Assembly (NCBI RefSeq): GCF_029227915.1
Contig: NC_079875.1
Location: forward strand, 11,593,001-11,657,000
Direction: 5' to 3'
DNA from: Hydractinia symbiolongicarpus
Taxonomy: Eukaryota; Cnidaria; Hydrozoa; Anthoathecata; Hydractiniidae
Length of the DNA stretch: 64,000 nt
Shown: positions 1 through 13,213 of the stretch, piece after piece
How the letters are laid out: every line of letters starts with the position of its first letter
How positions within the stretch are numbered: position 1 is the first letter of the stretch
Made by a program: the position numbers and the translations under genes
The notes under the pieces: model-generated
The model's input: only the letters and a program-made list of their open reading frames with translations
Database searches by the model: none
Told to the model about the DNA's origin: nothing

Positions 1-3000
1 ATTGTGACATTTCACAGAAAAATAGACAGGTAGAAAAGTTTCGGTGGATTTTTTTCGGCTTAAAGTTAGTCAGGAAAAATTATAGTCACTGAACCTCAAA
101 TTTGTCACATTTCTCTCTCTGCGATGAGGTTAGCCAACCGATAAAACCTCTTCGACGTTGAACATCAGGTTGAGCGCTTACGTACTGTTAAGATGTGCTG
201 CGCAAGTAGGTGGAGCGCTGTAGTACATATATACGGTACGTCCAGTGAAGTGATTCAGATCTAATATATATGTAAATGTTTCCCACAACTTTACCGGAAA
301 TAAAAACATAGGTTACAATCTGTTGTTACCCCGTCATAACCCCGTTAAAAACAGTCAAACAGCTTTTGTTATTTTGCAGAATTTGCGGAAGTTAAAAAAT
401 TAACCGTGTGTAGAACTTGTTACAGGTAAACCATGGCGCACATCTATATACACTGCTTACATTAGTGCGCTCTATAAGCCATAATACTCTCTTATTGGTT
501 TAAAAAAAATAACAGCTTCGGCTGATAACTGAGCAATTATATTTTGTGGAATAAGTATTTATGAAATTTGCAGCTACCCAACGGCATTTAGCATCAGGTT
601 ACTTGAAAAAATTTACAGCCAACTGTATTTAAGCTGCATTCAAATATTAGATAATAGCATAGCTAGCTACATCCCCAATCAAATTGGTGAGAACTTCTTG
701 CTGTACTCATAAACAGAATCGCCGATAAAAATGCGTCCTAAATTAATGCAGTTTTCGATTTGTTTCCTAAAAAAGTGTGTAAATTTCAAAGAAATAAAAG
801 CTGCAGTGCAACCGTTTTATACTAGCTAGAAGAGACTAACTGCCGTCCCGTAGATAAATTCACAGTTTCGCCATCCTTCGCTAGTTGCGGTATGATTTTG
901 CGCAAAGACGGAAAGACAAAACACAAATGAACTGTGCCACACATACATTTGGATCGCTTTAATACAGGTATGCAGTATGTGATAAATCAAGTGAAGCAGA
1001 TAAATATTATAGTGTTTGGGGTGCAATATATTCTTTAAAAGTAACTTCCCCACGATTTCAGCGGAAATAAAAGAAACTGTTTACCCTGTCGTAGTGAAGT
1101 AAAAACTTATATGTATGGCTTATAGCCAAGTTACTGGCAAAAAGGGAATGAAAAAAATGCGTGGGAGCCAGAAGAAGACGAGCCTAGAAATGTGTTTGAT
1201 CTGTTTTTGTGATTTTGACGATTAAGCCAGTTTGTAAATAGAAGTTTTTATATAATATTAGAAAGAAAATTACATCGTTAAGAAAAAATTTTCCATCATA
1301 AGAAGTATAGGCCACTTTTTTATAAGAACATAAAAAATCACGAATTGCGAAAGTTTATCTCGCCAAAACTTTCCACTTTCAGATTTCGCAAAAGTTTATT
1401 TTGCAGAGTTTTTTTTAATTTAGAGATTCGCGAAAATTTATCCAAAAAAATTCGCGAGTCTCCGAATAAAGTATTATAAAATTGCATTGTTGGTTTTGAA
1501 AATTATGAAAAATCTGTAAGACTGTTCTTATATTTTATAAATTTATTGGAAGGACAATTATCCCTAGGCCATTACCGTCTATAAAAGAATAATTTTAGAA
1601 ACTAGTCGCTAGTCTATGAAAAAATCCTTGAGATTTTTTTCGTACATTCCATGTATTTATCACATTGTTTTTTGGTGCGATCTTCTTCGCCTGTTACCAT
1701 GAATTAATATAATTACCCTGCTGTTAATTTTAATTAAAAACGCGGTGCTACCATTTTGAAGGAACGGACAGAAATATGGGTAGTATTATTATAAGAAAGT
1801 GTTAATAAAAACCTTGATTATTACGATGAAGAAAAGCTAAACGCGTCAGAAAGATGAGTGTTGGCTCGATTCTTCAAAAATAATATCTGTGAAAATTTAT
1901 GACGTTAAGTACAGCCCGAAACCCTGGAAGTAGAGTTTTGCGCCCCACCCCACTCATCCTGAACAGAGTTTAGTTCAAAAAATGTAAGGACCACTATGGT
2001 GGAGAGCTAACATTAAAAGAAGATCTAAATCTTAGGTCGACGTTACCAATGTACATAAAATAGGTTTTATATGGTTGACGGTTTGAAGTAAAAATAATAG
2101 CGTCCTGATCTGGTTTTCTTTACGATGTGCCCCTAAAGAGTTTCATTAATTTAATATATGGTGTATCCATGATAATGTCTGAAATCTATTATGGCATGCA
2201 TTTCAAAGAACTCCCATTAATATGTTACAAGCTATTCGGGCGACTATATTACAGAAATTTCAGAAGGACTGCGCAAAATACTGAGCAATCACCAATCATA
2301 TCTTTCAAGCCCTTTTCATAGTGGAGTTCAACTTTGTCCCCAGGGCTCTTTTGTTTCTGACAATTTGGGACAACGAGATCCCTGTGGACGAGGTTAGACG
2401 GAGCTCCCTGTAATGTCTCAACGCGTCGTAGTTTTCCGGGGTAAATGTTATCAGATAAAATACAAACTTCAATGACACGGCCGTCACTCAAACTTCAATT
2501 TTCTCGTATTTCTAGCGCAACAACTCGCCGTAAAAATACTTGCGCAACTTATGCATGTGTTTCCCCCCAAGATGTTAAGAATTGAAAAAAGTAAATTGAC
2601 GGCTTCGCAGGGATTCTGATGTAAAGAAGTTGCCTTTAATTAGTTTCTTTCTGCAAATCTAATTAAAATCATGGCCAACAAAAAGAATTTTATTTACAGA
2701 ATGTTTTGTCAATCAAAGGTGTAGTAAAGAAAGTTTTTGGAATGTTAGAGCTGAAGTTTACAAAACAGAGTGGAGAAATTATCTTAAAAAAACGTTTCAA
2801 TACAGCCGTAAAAATATTTAAAAAAATACCCCTTGCTTAAAAAATTAAATTTCCTAAAACGGCACTCATATCCCGCGAAATGTTTCGGGATTGCTGTTTA
2901 TTGACGAAATGAGCCAGAATTTTATTTTAAAGATGGTACTGCAAGTGCTAAATTTTAAACTTTTGAATCAACGGTAGCTATTTATATTATTTTGCAATTC

Positions 3001-3765
3001 AGAATTTTATCAGATTTTTTGTCAGCACTTGTTTCATTGAACTTTGGTGTTATCTTCGCGGTCAACGTCAAATTCTAAGTAGAATTTTTATAAGTGGACA
3101 CAAATTGCAGTATTTATGCCCAGAGCATAGCGCATGCGCCTATACCTCGTCAAATCAGCAACAAATAACAGTCTTGGATGAGGGAGATTCTTCTTAAATA
3201 ATCTGAAATTGACATATCTAGATTGGCTGCCATCTAGTGGTCCGTTGACCGTATGGACATGGCACTTCCAGACCACCCCTTCAACTATTTTCAGGACATA
3301 CTTTTGCACCGGTTAAAAAAATACCTTAGTTCTTGCTGCATATAACTATTTATTGATTTTTGCAAAGATAACTTTTCGGTGAATTTTTTATTTAAATTAA
3401 AGGCTGTCTTATAAACAGTCCAAAACAGTCAGAATTGGGAAAAAGTGCCAACAGATTTGCAAAGCTAATTTCATGCTAAAAACCTTAAATTGTTCAAGTT
3501 GCAAAAAAAAGGGAAATTCTCGAATTGATTTTTCTTTTTTTTTCACCTCACGGAAATAGTCAACAATCAAGGTACGTGGTCATTTTTAAAATGAGAAAGT
3601 CTCCTTTTTTAGACAAAAGCTTATCTATGATGACTACATCAGCGAGAGCAATGAATTTCTGTCACGGAGAAATTATTTCCAGAGTACTATTCCAATGTAA
3701 ATCAAAAATTTTTCTAAAGGGCATTGCTTAGAAGAATGTGCCTACGCAATAAATTGGTTGAAGGC
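1..3765. other. AT-rich noncoding region
   Basis: No reading frame here resembles a known protein and no RNA gene was recognised. The only internal structure noted is a three-copy degenerate repeat at 1346-1441, listed separately. The region may still contain regulatory DNA or exons too short to recognise. Confidence 0.5.
1346..1441. repeat. three degenerate copies of a 13-bp motif, period about 41 bp
   Basis: Related words of the form tGCGAAAGTTTAT begin at 1346, 1387 and 1429, so the spacing is 41 and 42 bp. The words vary by one or two bases. This is a small decayed tandem repeat with no evident function. Confidence 0.5.
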
Positions 3766-4271
3766 GTATTACGGAGTTTCATACCGCGCAGGTCTGGGCA
3801 CTAGCGGAACGCTTTGTAGGGACAAATTTTTGGCTTTTCTTTTTTCTCGATAGCCCAAATAATTTTCATGGTCAGTTTTTTACAACTGTTGTGGTTAGTG
3901 CTGCAAAGAGAGGCAGAAATGCAAAATCCTGCCTGATGTTTCTTCAACTAATTTTTTGCTTTTAACTGACGTTTTACCTTTTAATGACACGTTTAAATGG
4001 TGTTCCTAGCCCTCTTTGTAGTATGTTGACATGGGTAAGATGTTGGAATCGAGGAATACTTAAATTACTAACTGTTAACGAGAGACAAGAGAAGACATTG
4101 TTGATGTTGATTTTAGCAGCTAGCTATAGCTGTACCAAGCTACATATTACATACATTTTGTGTTGTGAGGAATAAAGTAATGGTTAAAAAGAACCACTAT
4201 TCTATTATTATCATTCCACTTTGGGAACAAAAATTACAGCTAGCTAGAAAGACTTAACCCTATTCGGTCCG

Positions 4272-4293
4272 CCCCCCCCCCCCCCCCCCCCCC
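4272..4293 (+). repeat. poly-C tract of 22
   Basis: An uninterrupted run of 22 C lies one base inside the left TIR of the piggyBac-like element. A second run of 15 C lies at 7898-7912 near the right end, on the same strand. Confidence 0.9.
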
Positions 4294-5740
4294 TGACGGT
4301 TTTTTTTAATAATTCCCTATTGCTATGTTATATGGCTATGAAACTTACTGAGTTTTAATATTTATCTATTAGACGGCTGCATGCCAAATTTTTTGGATTC
4401 TTTTCAGAGGCTTTGATATTGCCTATTACTCGAAACTACCTCTAAAAGCTCTATGAAATCCTTATAATGGGGAAAATTTAGTAACTTCTGTTAGGATTAT
4501 CCTTAGAACTTGAAACTTGCAACACAACTTTTTTTTATTAAGAAGAATCATTTTGCATAATTTGAACACGTAATTAATCCGATTTCCCGATTTTGTCGGA
4601 TTTGACCCAAAAATCGGAACTAGAAATTAAAAAAAAGGTTGCGAAGCATTACGCAAGTTGCAAGCAAAATTGAAACTAGCCAATAGTTGTCCCTAGTGTT
4701 TTTGTTTCTCTTTGATATAATACGGCGAGGTGCTTACATCTTACTGCAGCTGATATCTGGGAAATCACTAAAACTGAATATCGTAGACGTAGAAAACCCT
4801 GGGGACGAGGTTGTAAAATAAACTCACCGCAATACAACAACAACTCGTTGCGCAAAGTAGTGATTTTTTGTCAAGAATACAATATATATATGCGGAATAT
4901 TTCTTTTCAGAAGGTACGAGAAATTTAGATCGCGCGAAACTAAACAGAAACGACTACTGAGAAATTTCGTAAAACCTCTTTCCACAGAATTATAAAATTA
5001 AATAATAATAATCACAATGTTGTCACTGTTGACCGACGTAAATTCAACATTGAAAAAGTTTTTAGCGCCAAAAATTTTCTTTTATAAAGTTAAAACCCTT
5101 ATTCTGAAAGAAATGCAATACATCGAGTTGTACAATCCGTAGTGTGCGAAAATTGCACGAATTAAGGGGATGCGCGTCGTAAGGTACACTCTTTCAACCG
5201 GAAAATAACACTCGGAGTGCACATAATAATAGAGACTTTCGCGTTAACGACTTCGGAGATGAGAACATGTTCTAGTGAGTTTTTTATCACGTAAAAGTAA
5301 CGGCACTAGTTATGAAAACCGATTTCTTGAAGCCACAGAATCTGCTGCAATGAATTTCGAAAACTCACTCAGAAACAAAAACAATTTATTAACTTTATCA
5401 AGATTTACAAAACAACAAAAAACAATAACAACGCGGTGTGAGGTTTCGCTTTCTTCTTTTTATCTCACGTATTGAAAGATAACTCGCTCTCATTGTACGC
5501 AATCTAAAAAGAAACAGAAAACATTTTTATATAGTATATTATATTATATATATAGTAAAGTCTCTAAATATATTAAAATCCAGTGCCTTTGAGGGGCAAC
5601 ATTTAGAGCTAAATTTCTAAACTACAAATATATATCATTTTTTGGGACAGAGTGCTCAAAAAGTGTTTACTAGATACAATATGCTTGATATAATTAATAA
5701 AGTCATGCAACTCTGTTTACTTTGAGGGTTGTCTTTTTTT

Positions 5741-5805
5741 GGGGATTGGTAGTTCAGTCCGTAGAGCGTTCACTTCATATTCATATGGGTTCAATCCCAC
5801 ATAAC
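5741..5805 (+). repeat. tRNA-like sequence, probable tRNA-derived SINE head
   Basis: The sequence carries a box A-like TAGTTCAGTCCGTAGAG and a box B-like GGTTCAATCCC, with a short T-arm TGGG/CCCA. The anticodon arm is too short and poorly paired for a working tRNA. It lies inside the piggyBac-like element. Most likely it is a SINE fragment or tRNA pseudogene. Confidence 0.45.
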
Positions 5806-8800
5806 AGTTGTTGCTTTTTGAACAGAAATTTAAAGGGTTTCTGTAGTTCAAATGGAAGCTTTTTAACACTCCAGAACTGTCTATGTTGTCCCTCCTGGAA
5901 AAAAATTGACAGGGTAAATTTATTGGAATTAATGAGGCTAACCACATAAAATATAGATCACTACTTTTTGTGGCCAAGATAACAGAATTGAAAGCACTGT
6001 TTTTTATTTAGAAAGTACAAATTGTATTTAAAATCTGCCTAAGCTTGCCCTCATACTTTTGGCTTTTTTGGCCAGTTGACATGCATACTAATCTACAATT
6101 GAACACAAAAGTTACGAAATACACGAAATTTGATTAAGGTCTATTATGTGGTTTCACATTCTTAAAGGGTCATTCAAGAGTAGTTTTTACGTATCATAAC
6201 TTAGCTACACCACATTATTGTAAGCTCATGAAACACAATGCAAAAACATAGAGTTGTAAAGAAAATGGTGAAATATTTTTATATATGTCCAAACTTAATC
6301 TCCCAAAAACAATATTTACATTAACGGTCGCCACCATTATCGAACAAAAGTCCAATCGGTCATTCGTGACTTCACACGTCGTACATAGCTCACTTGAAAA
6401 ATTTATTGCGAGGTTTGAGTGTTGAAGAATTTAACAACATGCGAAAGTAGGTAAACAAAGTAGAACTTCCAGGTGAAGGTACCGTTTGATAAAATAGTTC
6501 AGATTTAGAACATATATCAGTAAAAAGACCCTTAGCAACAGTACAAAAGTTTTTAACCACAAATGACCAAATTACCTTAAAGAATGAAGAGGTATATTTT
6601 CCCCTGTTAGTTTTGGATTGGTGACTTAAATTTACTTCCACGATGCAACAAAACAAAGAAGCAACTTGAGTTTTAGGAAATATTTAAAAATTGTATAATA
6701 AAATTTGAAAAGAAAGATTTTTGTTAATACTTTTTGGATTGAATTTTCTTCTTCTGACTAGCATAGCTAGAGATAGCTAGCTAATGATGATTCGATTGAA
6801 GGATGACAGCAAAAAATATTTTCCATGGTGGCCACAGGCACCAAAAATTAATTTAGTTAGCTAGCTCTATCAAACCAAGGAAAAAACATAAAAATAACTT
6901 TCAAATCACCCATACCTTCGCAACTCACTTTTCTTATGCTGTATGAAAAGGATACCACAAACATGCCAATTCAAGCTGATAACTTGGTACTTTAAAACCT
7001 TCTTTTAAACGAAGCCATAAATATAACACGCTTTCGCGCATTATAAACGTTCAAATTAATATAATGTGCCTGCAAAGAAATGGTATATATACAAGCTTTC
7101 CAACTCGAAATATTAAGAGAAATAGCGCCAGCTAAGCCAATTATTATCAGGACTGTATAAACTATGTATTTGTGTTAGGTCTGTAAAATACACGATAATT
7201 CAAATTAGCCGCTAGCCGTTTTCTGATTGCTTGAGTGTACTTCCTAGTCTTTCGCTTCCGGCAAACGGAAAATCGGGAAATAATGGGGGAGGGGGGTACG
7301 AAAGACGGGGGGGTAGGGGGGTACAAAGCCTATTTATTGGTATATTTAGCTAAATTTTATTGCAGCTACTCGGTCCAAACTTATTTGTTCTATTAGACAA
7401 AAAAATAACCTACCTTTTCGTGAAAAAATATCAGTCATATCTCCTTACGCTGATTTTATATGATCTTTTTTCTATCGAAATTTTGAGAATCTTAATAATT
7501 CTCTTGGTATACTTCGCATAGCAAACGTGCTCCACAATGTCGCTTCGCTCGCTTTGCTCGCGAAGCTCAATTGCTTCGCAAAAAACGGCATTTTCGCGCA
7601 ATTTTTATGCGATCCACGTAAAAACCGGAAAATATGTTAAATAACTTTTATTTACCTTTCAGAAAGTTCAAACGGAATCCAAAAATTCGCTCTGGAACAA
7701 AAGTAATTAAACCTTAAGCAGATAGTGGCATTTTTAACAAATTTGAAGCTTCTGATGACGTCACAGAAAATGTGTTGACGCAAGCAAAAATTTATTGCTG
7801 TCATTTTGTTTATTTTATGACGTGCTATAAGCGTTCCAAGTTTGATTCAATTTGAACGACCCTATCAAAAGTTATTATGGGGAGGGGTGGACGGATTCCC
7901 CCCCCCCCCCCCGGTCATAGTATGTTCGAAAAACACCGGACCGAATAGGGTTAAAGGAAGTTTTTCTAAAGTAAGCTATTAGCTAGGTAGCTATATGGAT
8001 CTGCAAGTTTGACAAGCATTAACATTGTAGAGCATTTAATAAAGGATTTATTTGCAAAGTATAGCTAACTAGCTATATATAAAAGAGCACAGATGAAATC
8101 GATTGAAAATAAAATACACACTTCAATAATACTAATGACTGGATTTCACTTTTTGTTAGAAATTATTATTATATATATTATATCGCATAACTAGCTAGAA
8201 AGGCATTTTACACTGTATTACTGTTAATTTTTTTGTTCTCAATTTTGATAAAATGCAAGAATAAATTTTGGCAAGGTACTCTTTCCAATTTTGTGATAGC
8301 TATAGTAATTTTTGTACATTGACATAAGAAAAACATTTTGCACATATTTTGCACAATTCTGCCAAATTGGAAACTGAAATTTTTTGACGAAAACAGTTAA
8401 AGTCGCGAAATCTGTTTAAAAAGTTGTTTTCCATTTATTTGTTTATTTTACCACAGTATATTAATTAAAATTATTCCAATGCACAATTGAGGCGTAGCAA
8501 TTTTTTAGGTTAAGTTGGTGTTCGAACTGCACTGTTTGATGTTTCTTGAAGTTGAGTGATATTTGAAATGAGTTTTTATGATCTTATTTTTAGCATGTGG
8601 GCACTTGCCCACCTATATATTTGATTACTGTACGAATAAGGCTACGATATATGAGTGACCCAGTGACCCCTCTCAGAAAAACTACATCGAGACAGATACA
8701 GCCAGCTTTAACAATTTTTAATTTAGTGTATAAAATATAGGTAGCCCAGCCCTGGTTAGTTAAATAAAGTTTCTAGCAAACACAAAATAAGAACTTTTGG

Positions 8801-9300
8801 AATTTTAATATAATAATTGTAATATTATAGGTATATGCATAATGAACTACATTATTTTTGCTATGCTAGTAGCTATATAAATCTTGCATGACATGCTAGC
8901 AATTCCTCTTTGATCAGCACTGTGATATTTTTAAGACAATATTAAAACTTGTGATGTAACTAGCTACCAAAAATAAGGTTTCTTTCTCTTTTTACTGCCA
9001 ACTTTTCATGATTTCATGATAAGTGTACCCACAACTTGAAGCAATTAATAACAAGGTAACATCTCGAGCATTCATAATATACGCTCTTATGTTAGTACTG
9101 AGTATCCTTCCATTAAATAATTGTAAGATCAATATATCGCACCAGTTTAAAAATGAAAATACAAAGAAAAAGGTGACAATTCTCTGCGTGCTGCATGCTT
9201 TCCCCAGCAAATTCTTTACGCTTTGCGGGGGACTTAACATTTTGTCCCTACACGCGCTTCGCTAGTGCCCAGACCTGCGCGGTATGAAACTCCGTAATAC

Positions 9301-10225
9301 CAAAATGTTGCTCAAAGCGTACTGTAGTGGAGATACTTAGAAAATGAAAAATCTTGGCAATTTGTAAACTTGGCAAGCATAGATCGAATTCGATATTTTA
9401 CGTTTTGAAATTGAAATTCTAACTCTTTTTGAGAAAGGAGTAAACTATTTGAATTAATTTTTTTTTTGAAATTCAGTACGACATGATTCTGCTAACTGGT
9501 GCTGATAAATACAATTCACTATATCTGTTATATGTTTTTGTAAGTATTTCCGCTTACCAATAATTGTTCTGACATAAATGTTATCTTCTCGACCAGGATT
9601 TTACCTCGTCATATTGGGACGCTAAAAAATCGGATAACCATTTCTTTCCCGATGGCGATAGTTCCTTAGTGAGAACGAATTTGGAATCTTTACTTTCGAG
9701 GTGGTTGATACTAGTTTTTTCAAAACCTCTCTTCGGACTTCGTAGAAAGGCGTTGACTGCTTTTTCAAGTTTCTTGATTTCGTACTCTTGTGGTTTAAAG
9801 ATAATAATGACGAGATGTGAGTTTCCATGTATCTGCATAACACGGATGGGAATTCTTTTCCATTAAGAGGAGACCATGTCCCACAAAGAAATTTTTTTTT
9901 AAATAAAATGTGCTGTTATGTAAATTTGGGCTTTTTCTGTCCCCCTTAAACTAAGCAGAATTGACCATAAGTTACTCAGTTCGTGGACTAAGGTTTCTAG
10001 AGTCTTGTTTCTTGTCAAATAAAAGCTGCTCCATGAGGCTCTCCAGCTAATGGACCTGGAGAAATAATTAAATAATTAGATATATAAATAATTAATAATC
10101 CGCTAATTAAAAAAAATAAAAAAAATAAAAAAAATATTGTATTTGCGAAAAATAAGTCGCATCTCGTTCTTGCAGAGATTCTAGGAGTTCTGCTGTATAG
10201 CGACACTGTCGCATATTCGGTAATG
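9301..10225. other. intergenic stretch with one orphan protein-like frame
   Basis: A minus-strand frame at 9581-9838 (85 codons) has a charged, coil-like composition that reads more like protein than most frames here. A possible acceptor lies at its start. It matches no family I recognise and no partner exon was found nearby. Otherwise the stretch is AT-rich, with simple A-rich repeats near 10110-10135. Confidence 0.3.
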
Positions 10226-10669
10226 CAGTGGACTCTCCATAACTCGAACTCTCACGGGGAATCAGAAATCGTTAGGGTTAATAGAGAGTTTAGAAATTTT
10301 GCTAAGTACCACAGACGCCCTTTTTTTCATGACAATGAGAACTTCAAAACAAGAATATTTGTAAACACACCACTTGCGCTCGAACGGCGCGTTCGAATGA
10401 CTTCGTTCGAATGATCTAAGCTGCCGAACACACGTAGAAAATTTTCGATTCAGAAAAAAAGTTTGAAATTCTGCAATTTTCATATTGTTCGAGTTATGAA
10501 GAGCGAAAATAGCCTAATATGCTTTCAACGGACAAAAAATATTGTTCGACTTAAGGACATTTTCGAGTTGATTATGAGAGTTTATTAGGAAATTTTCACG
10601 GTGCTTACGAATTCGTTCGTATTAGGAGCGATTCAAGTTAAAGGGTTTTGAATTATGGAGAGTGCACTG
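10226..10669. mobile_element. pogo/Tigger-like MITE (444 bp)
   Basis: The left end is CAGTGGACTCTCCATAACTC at 10226. The right end, read inverted, is CAGTGCACTCTCCATAATTC, ending at 10669. CAGT(G) termini with CTCTCCATAA-type subterminal sequence fit Tc1/mariner pogo-like MITEs. A TA follows the right end, but the left flank does not preserve a clear TA. Frames in both strands within it are shadows of the repeat. Confidence 0.65.
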
Positions 10670-12126
10670 TATTATGGTTCAAAAAGACAACCAGAATACC
10701 CACCGCTCCCCCAAAAAGTAAAAATGAAAAAAGTAATGTTTTTGGTAAACAAATTCTTATCTTTCCTTTTCTTAGAGTTTTATTTCTTTTGTTGTAAAAG
10801 CGTGTCTTTTTTCTATTTTCGCAAAGAATAAATTTTTGTTTTGTTTGTAATAATTTTTTCACATCCAGTTTGATCGCTTTTAAGGAGAGGCGAACAGCCG
10901 TGGCACGGCTGCTGATTGAAAATTCATGATGCCTGAGATAATTTCAAATCCAAGATCCGCTGGTCTTTCTTTCGTAAAATCTTGACAATTGTTTAGCATT
11001 TGTAATATTTAGTTAGCATTAAATGGTTTTGCTAAAAGATTTGCTGTTTTTATATTAAGGGGGGTAATAAATAAAAGCTGCTCGTTTAAAAAAGGTGAAT
11101 TTGTGGCTTAAAACTTTGGAGCACAACAACACGTTATTATACTCACATTATACCCTGAAAATCTCTTCATTAGAAATTTATTACAAAATACAAGTTTTTA
11201 CTTTTATCCTTAAATGCTAAAGCATTCATTTTATGGCTCAGTATTTTTACGCAATTGTCAAACTGGTGGTTATTCAGAAACAATATTAGATCTTTCGCTG
11301 CAGTGATGGCCACGCTTCGATGATCACACTGTTTTCTAAAAAATAATACAAAAGTTAAAGATCAAAATGGAAAATATGCTATTAGTTGAATAACACGACG
11401 AAATTATTTTTATTTTCATTACTAAACTTAGTAATTCACGAGTAAAGATAAATAAAATAAAGATTTGTAAACAAAGCTGAAAACGCCATATTGCATGTTC
11501 GATTTGTTGTTAAAAGTTTCCGGTCTGTGTATTTATCAAATTTGGCGCCATCTCATCACAACAAACTTCATCGTTCGAAGTTGGATGTATGTTGTGAAAA
11601 AGCGAACCAAAATACGAATAAGTATTAACGAAGGTTATAAAATGCTGGCACTACGATTGTATGTAAAATATTCTTGGTTATCTTGAGTTAATGGTCTTTC
11701 TTATTTTTAATGTTTATTTTTACCCACATAGCCATAAAAATTTTGTAAAAATGTTGCTAGGAAGGAATATGGGTATTTATTTATGAAACATAGTTATTTG
11801 TGTGTCGTTATAGTAGTTATTTTATTAGATTTTGGGACGTTCCTTATTTTTGCTACCTCGCCTAAAATTTATTTTGTGGCTGCCACAAAAAGTTTTTTTG
11901 TTCGCATCTCATTTAAAGCATTCAATATTGTTTATGGAACAGGATACCTTAATTTTGTTTTATCGAATTACCGCAAGTCGTTCTAAAAAACAGGCTTAAG
12001 CTTACATTGGACTAGACAAAAAAAAATAATTTTCAAAGAGAAGGTGTGCAGTCTACTTTTGAAAACTGCTCTTCACGGGATTACTAACGATAAAAACCGC
12101 AAACGAAGGTACAAAAATATGTAACG
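10670..12126. other. AT-rich noncoding stretch
   Basis: Short frames at 11495-11686 and 11783-11986 have no recognisable family and look like chance openings in AT-rich DNA. No RNA gene or TIR pair was recognised. Confidence 0.45.
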
Positions 12127-12199
12127 ACTCCTGCCAGGATTTGAACCTGGATTCCTTATAACATCGTGTCATAAGAATCATACGTTAAAACACAGGAGT
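12127..12199 (-). pseudogene. tRNA-like sequence, 73 nt, decayed
   Basis: On the minus strand a 7-bp acceptor ACTCCTG pairs perfectly with CAGGAGT, and the T-arm CCAGG-TTCAAAT-CCTGG is perfect. The total is exactly 73 nt. A 5-bp anticodon stem can form around loop CACGATG, nominal anticodon CGA, but position 33 is A instead of U and the D-stem does not pair. The D-loop resembles tRNA-Pro. Most likely it is a tRNA pseudogene or SINE head rather than a working tRNA. Confidence 0.45.
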
Positions 12200-12479
12200 T
12201 TCGACTACTGCTATTTATGCTAAACAGCCTAGCAAGACAAAAAATGTATGTATATCAACATAAAATTGCTTAATAAATTACCAACATTAATATGTTAACA
12301 CCTGGCAGTGTAAGTTCTTGCACAACTTTGCTGCAAAACATTTTTGACATTTGCATATGTGTTTAGCATTTTGTAATAAAAGCGACTCGCTTTGTAATAC
12401 TTGATCCGTTTTGGAATAAAAAAGCTGACACGTTTTTGTAATGAATCTTAAAATTGATAATTTTGGTGAATTACCTAAT

Positions 12480-12665
12480 GAAATGAAATGTTTCGGTGAT
12501 TCTGGTGTTGAAATTCATTGTTCTGGTGAACATTCCGTTGAAATCATATGCTCTGATAGTTCTGGTGCTGGAACCGATTTTCTGTTTCTGTAATCAATGT
12601 TTCTTGTGAACATTCTAGTGAAATCATATGTTCTGATGATTCTGAATGTCCTGGTGAAGTCTAGT
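12480..12665. repeat. degenerate minisatellite, about 80-bp period
   Basis: A block containing GAACATTC followed by GAAATCATATG and CTGAT recurs at 12521 and 12601. Shorter TTCTGGTG-type words are scattered around it. The two main copies differ at several positions, so the array is old. Confidence 0.5.
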
Positions 12666-13213
12666 ATTCTGGTCATTCGGTTTAATCTCTATTGACTTTG
12701 ATGCTAGGTTGATTTTTCGGGTTATACCATGAAATAAATGGTATTTCTGGTGTTTTGATTGATGATACGTACCCTCGCAAGTTTTGTATTTATTCGATCA
12801 ATACGACCTAATATGGACCATTAATTATTCAGGGTAGAAATTGACATCGTTTCTACTCTCAGTGGTCAGGGGTTTAAAAAAATAGTACCGCATAATTTTG
12901 AACCGCTACATACAATATCACTCGGACACTTTGCTTAAGGTCAAGTATATTATTACGCAGCATTAAAAGTTGATAGAAGAAATTAGCTAATAAACGTCCG
13001 ATTTACTTTCTATTGAGGTGTTGAATCTGTAGCCGTGGAGCTTTCTTTTCTTATTACTTTAACGCCCTTAACTGAAAGAGTAAATCACCATCTAAAGAGT
13101 CTTAAAAAGGTCTTATATACATACATTGGTTTATTTCTTCCACTATATTAAGCTACTATCATTACAATCTTCAACACATTTTATGAACTAATTATTTTAA
13201 ATAGATCCCGAAC

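Larger units (their letters stand above)
4258..7950. mobile_element. piggyBac-like non-autonomous element (3.7 kb), TTAA target duplication
   Basis: The element starts CCCTATTCGGTCCG at 4258 and ends CGGACCGAATAGGG at 7950, a perfect 14-bp TIR. It is flanked by TTAA at 4254-4257 and 7951-7954. TTAA duplication with CCC...GGG ends is the piggyBac hallmark. Pure C tracts sit just inside both ends (4272-4293 and 7898-7912). No transposase frame is visible, so it would need trans-mobilisation. A 369-bp internally deleted relative lies inverted at 52454-52822. A tRNA-like sequence at 5741-5805 lies inside. Confidence 0.75.
3766..9300. mobile_element. 5.5-kb DNA transposon with long TIRs, interrupted by a piggyBac-like insertion
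   Basis: A left terminus at 3766-3826 is repeated in reverse complement at 9239-9300. Both start with GTATTACGGAGTTTCATACC and continue through a GC-rich stretch ending in TAGGGACAAA. The arms are about 60 bp and nearly identical. Removing the nested element at 4258-7950 leaves about 1.84 kb of element with no recognisable transposase, so it is probably non-autonomous. No target-site duplication was identified, and the superfamily cannot be assigned by eye. Confidence 0.7.

Noticed and set aside
3227-3240. A sequence whose reverse complement, CCACTAGATGGCAG, matches the bilaterian CTCF core motif.
   Set aside because: CTCF is thought to be absent outside bilaterians, and a single 14-bp match in 64 kb carries little weight if the host is a cnidarian.
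3088-3309. A 73-codon minus-strand frame with protein-like composition.
   Set aside because: No family recognised and no supporting splice or neighbour evidence.
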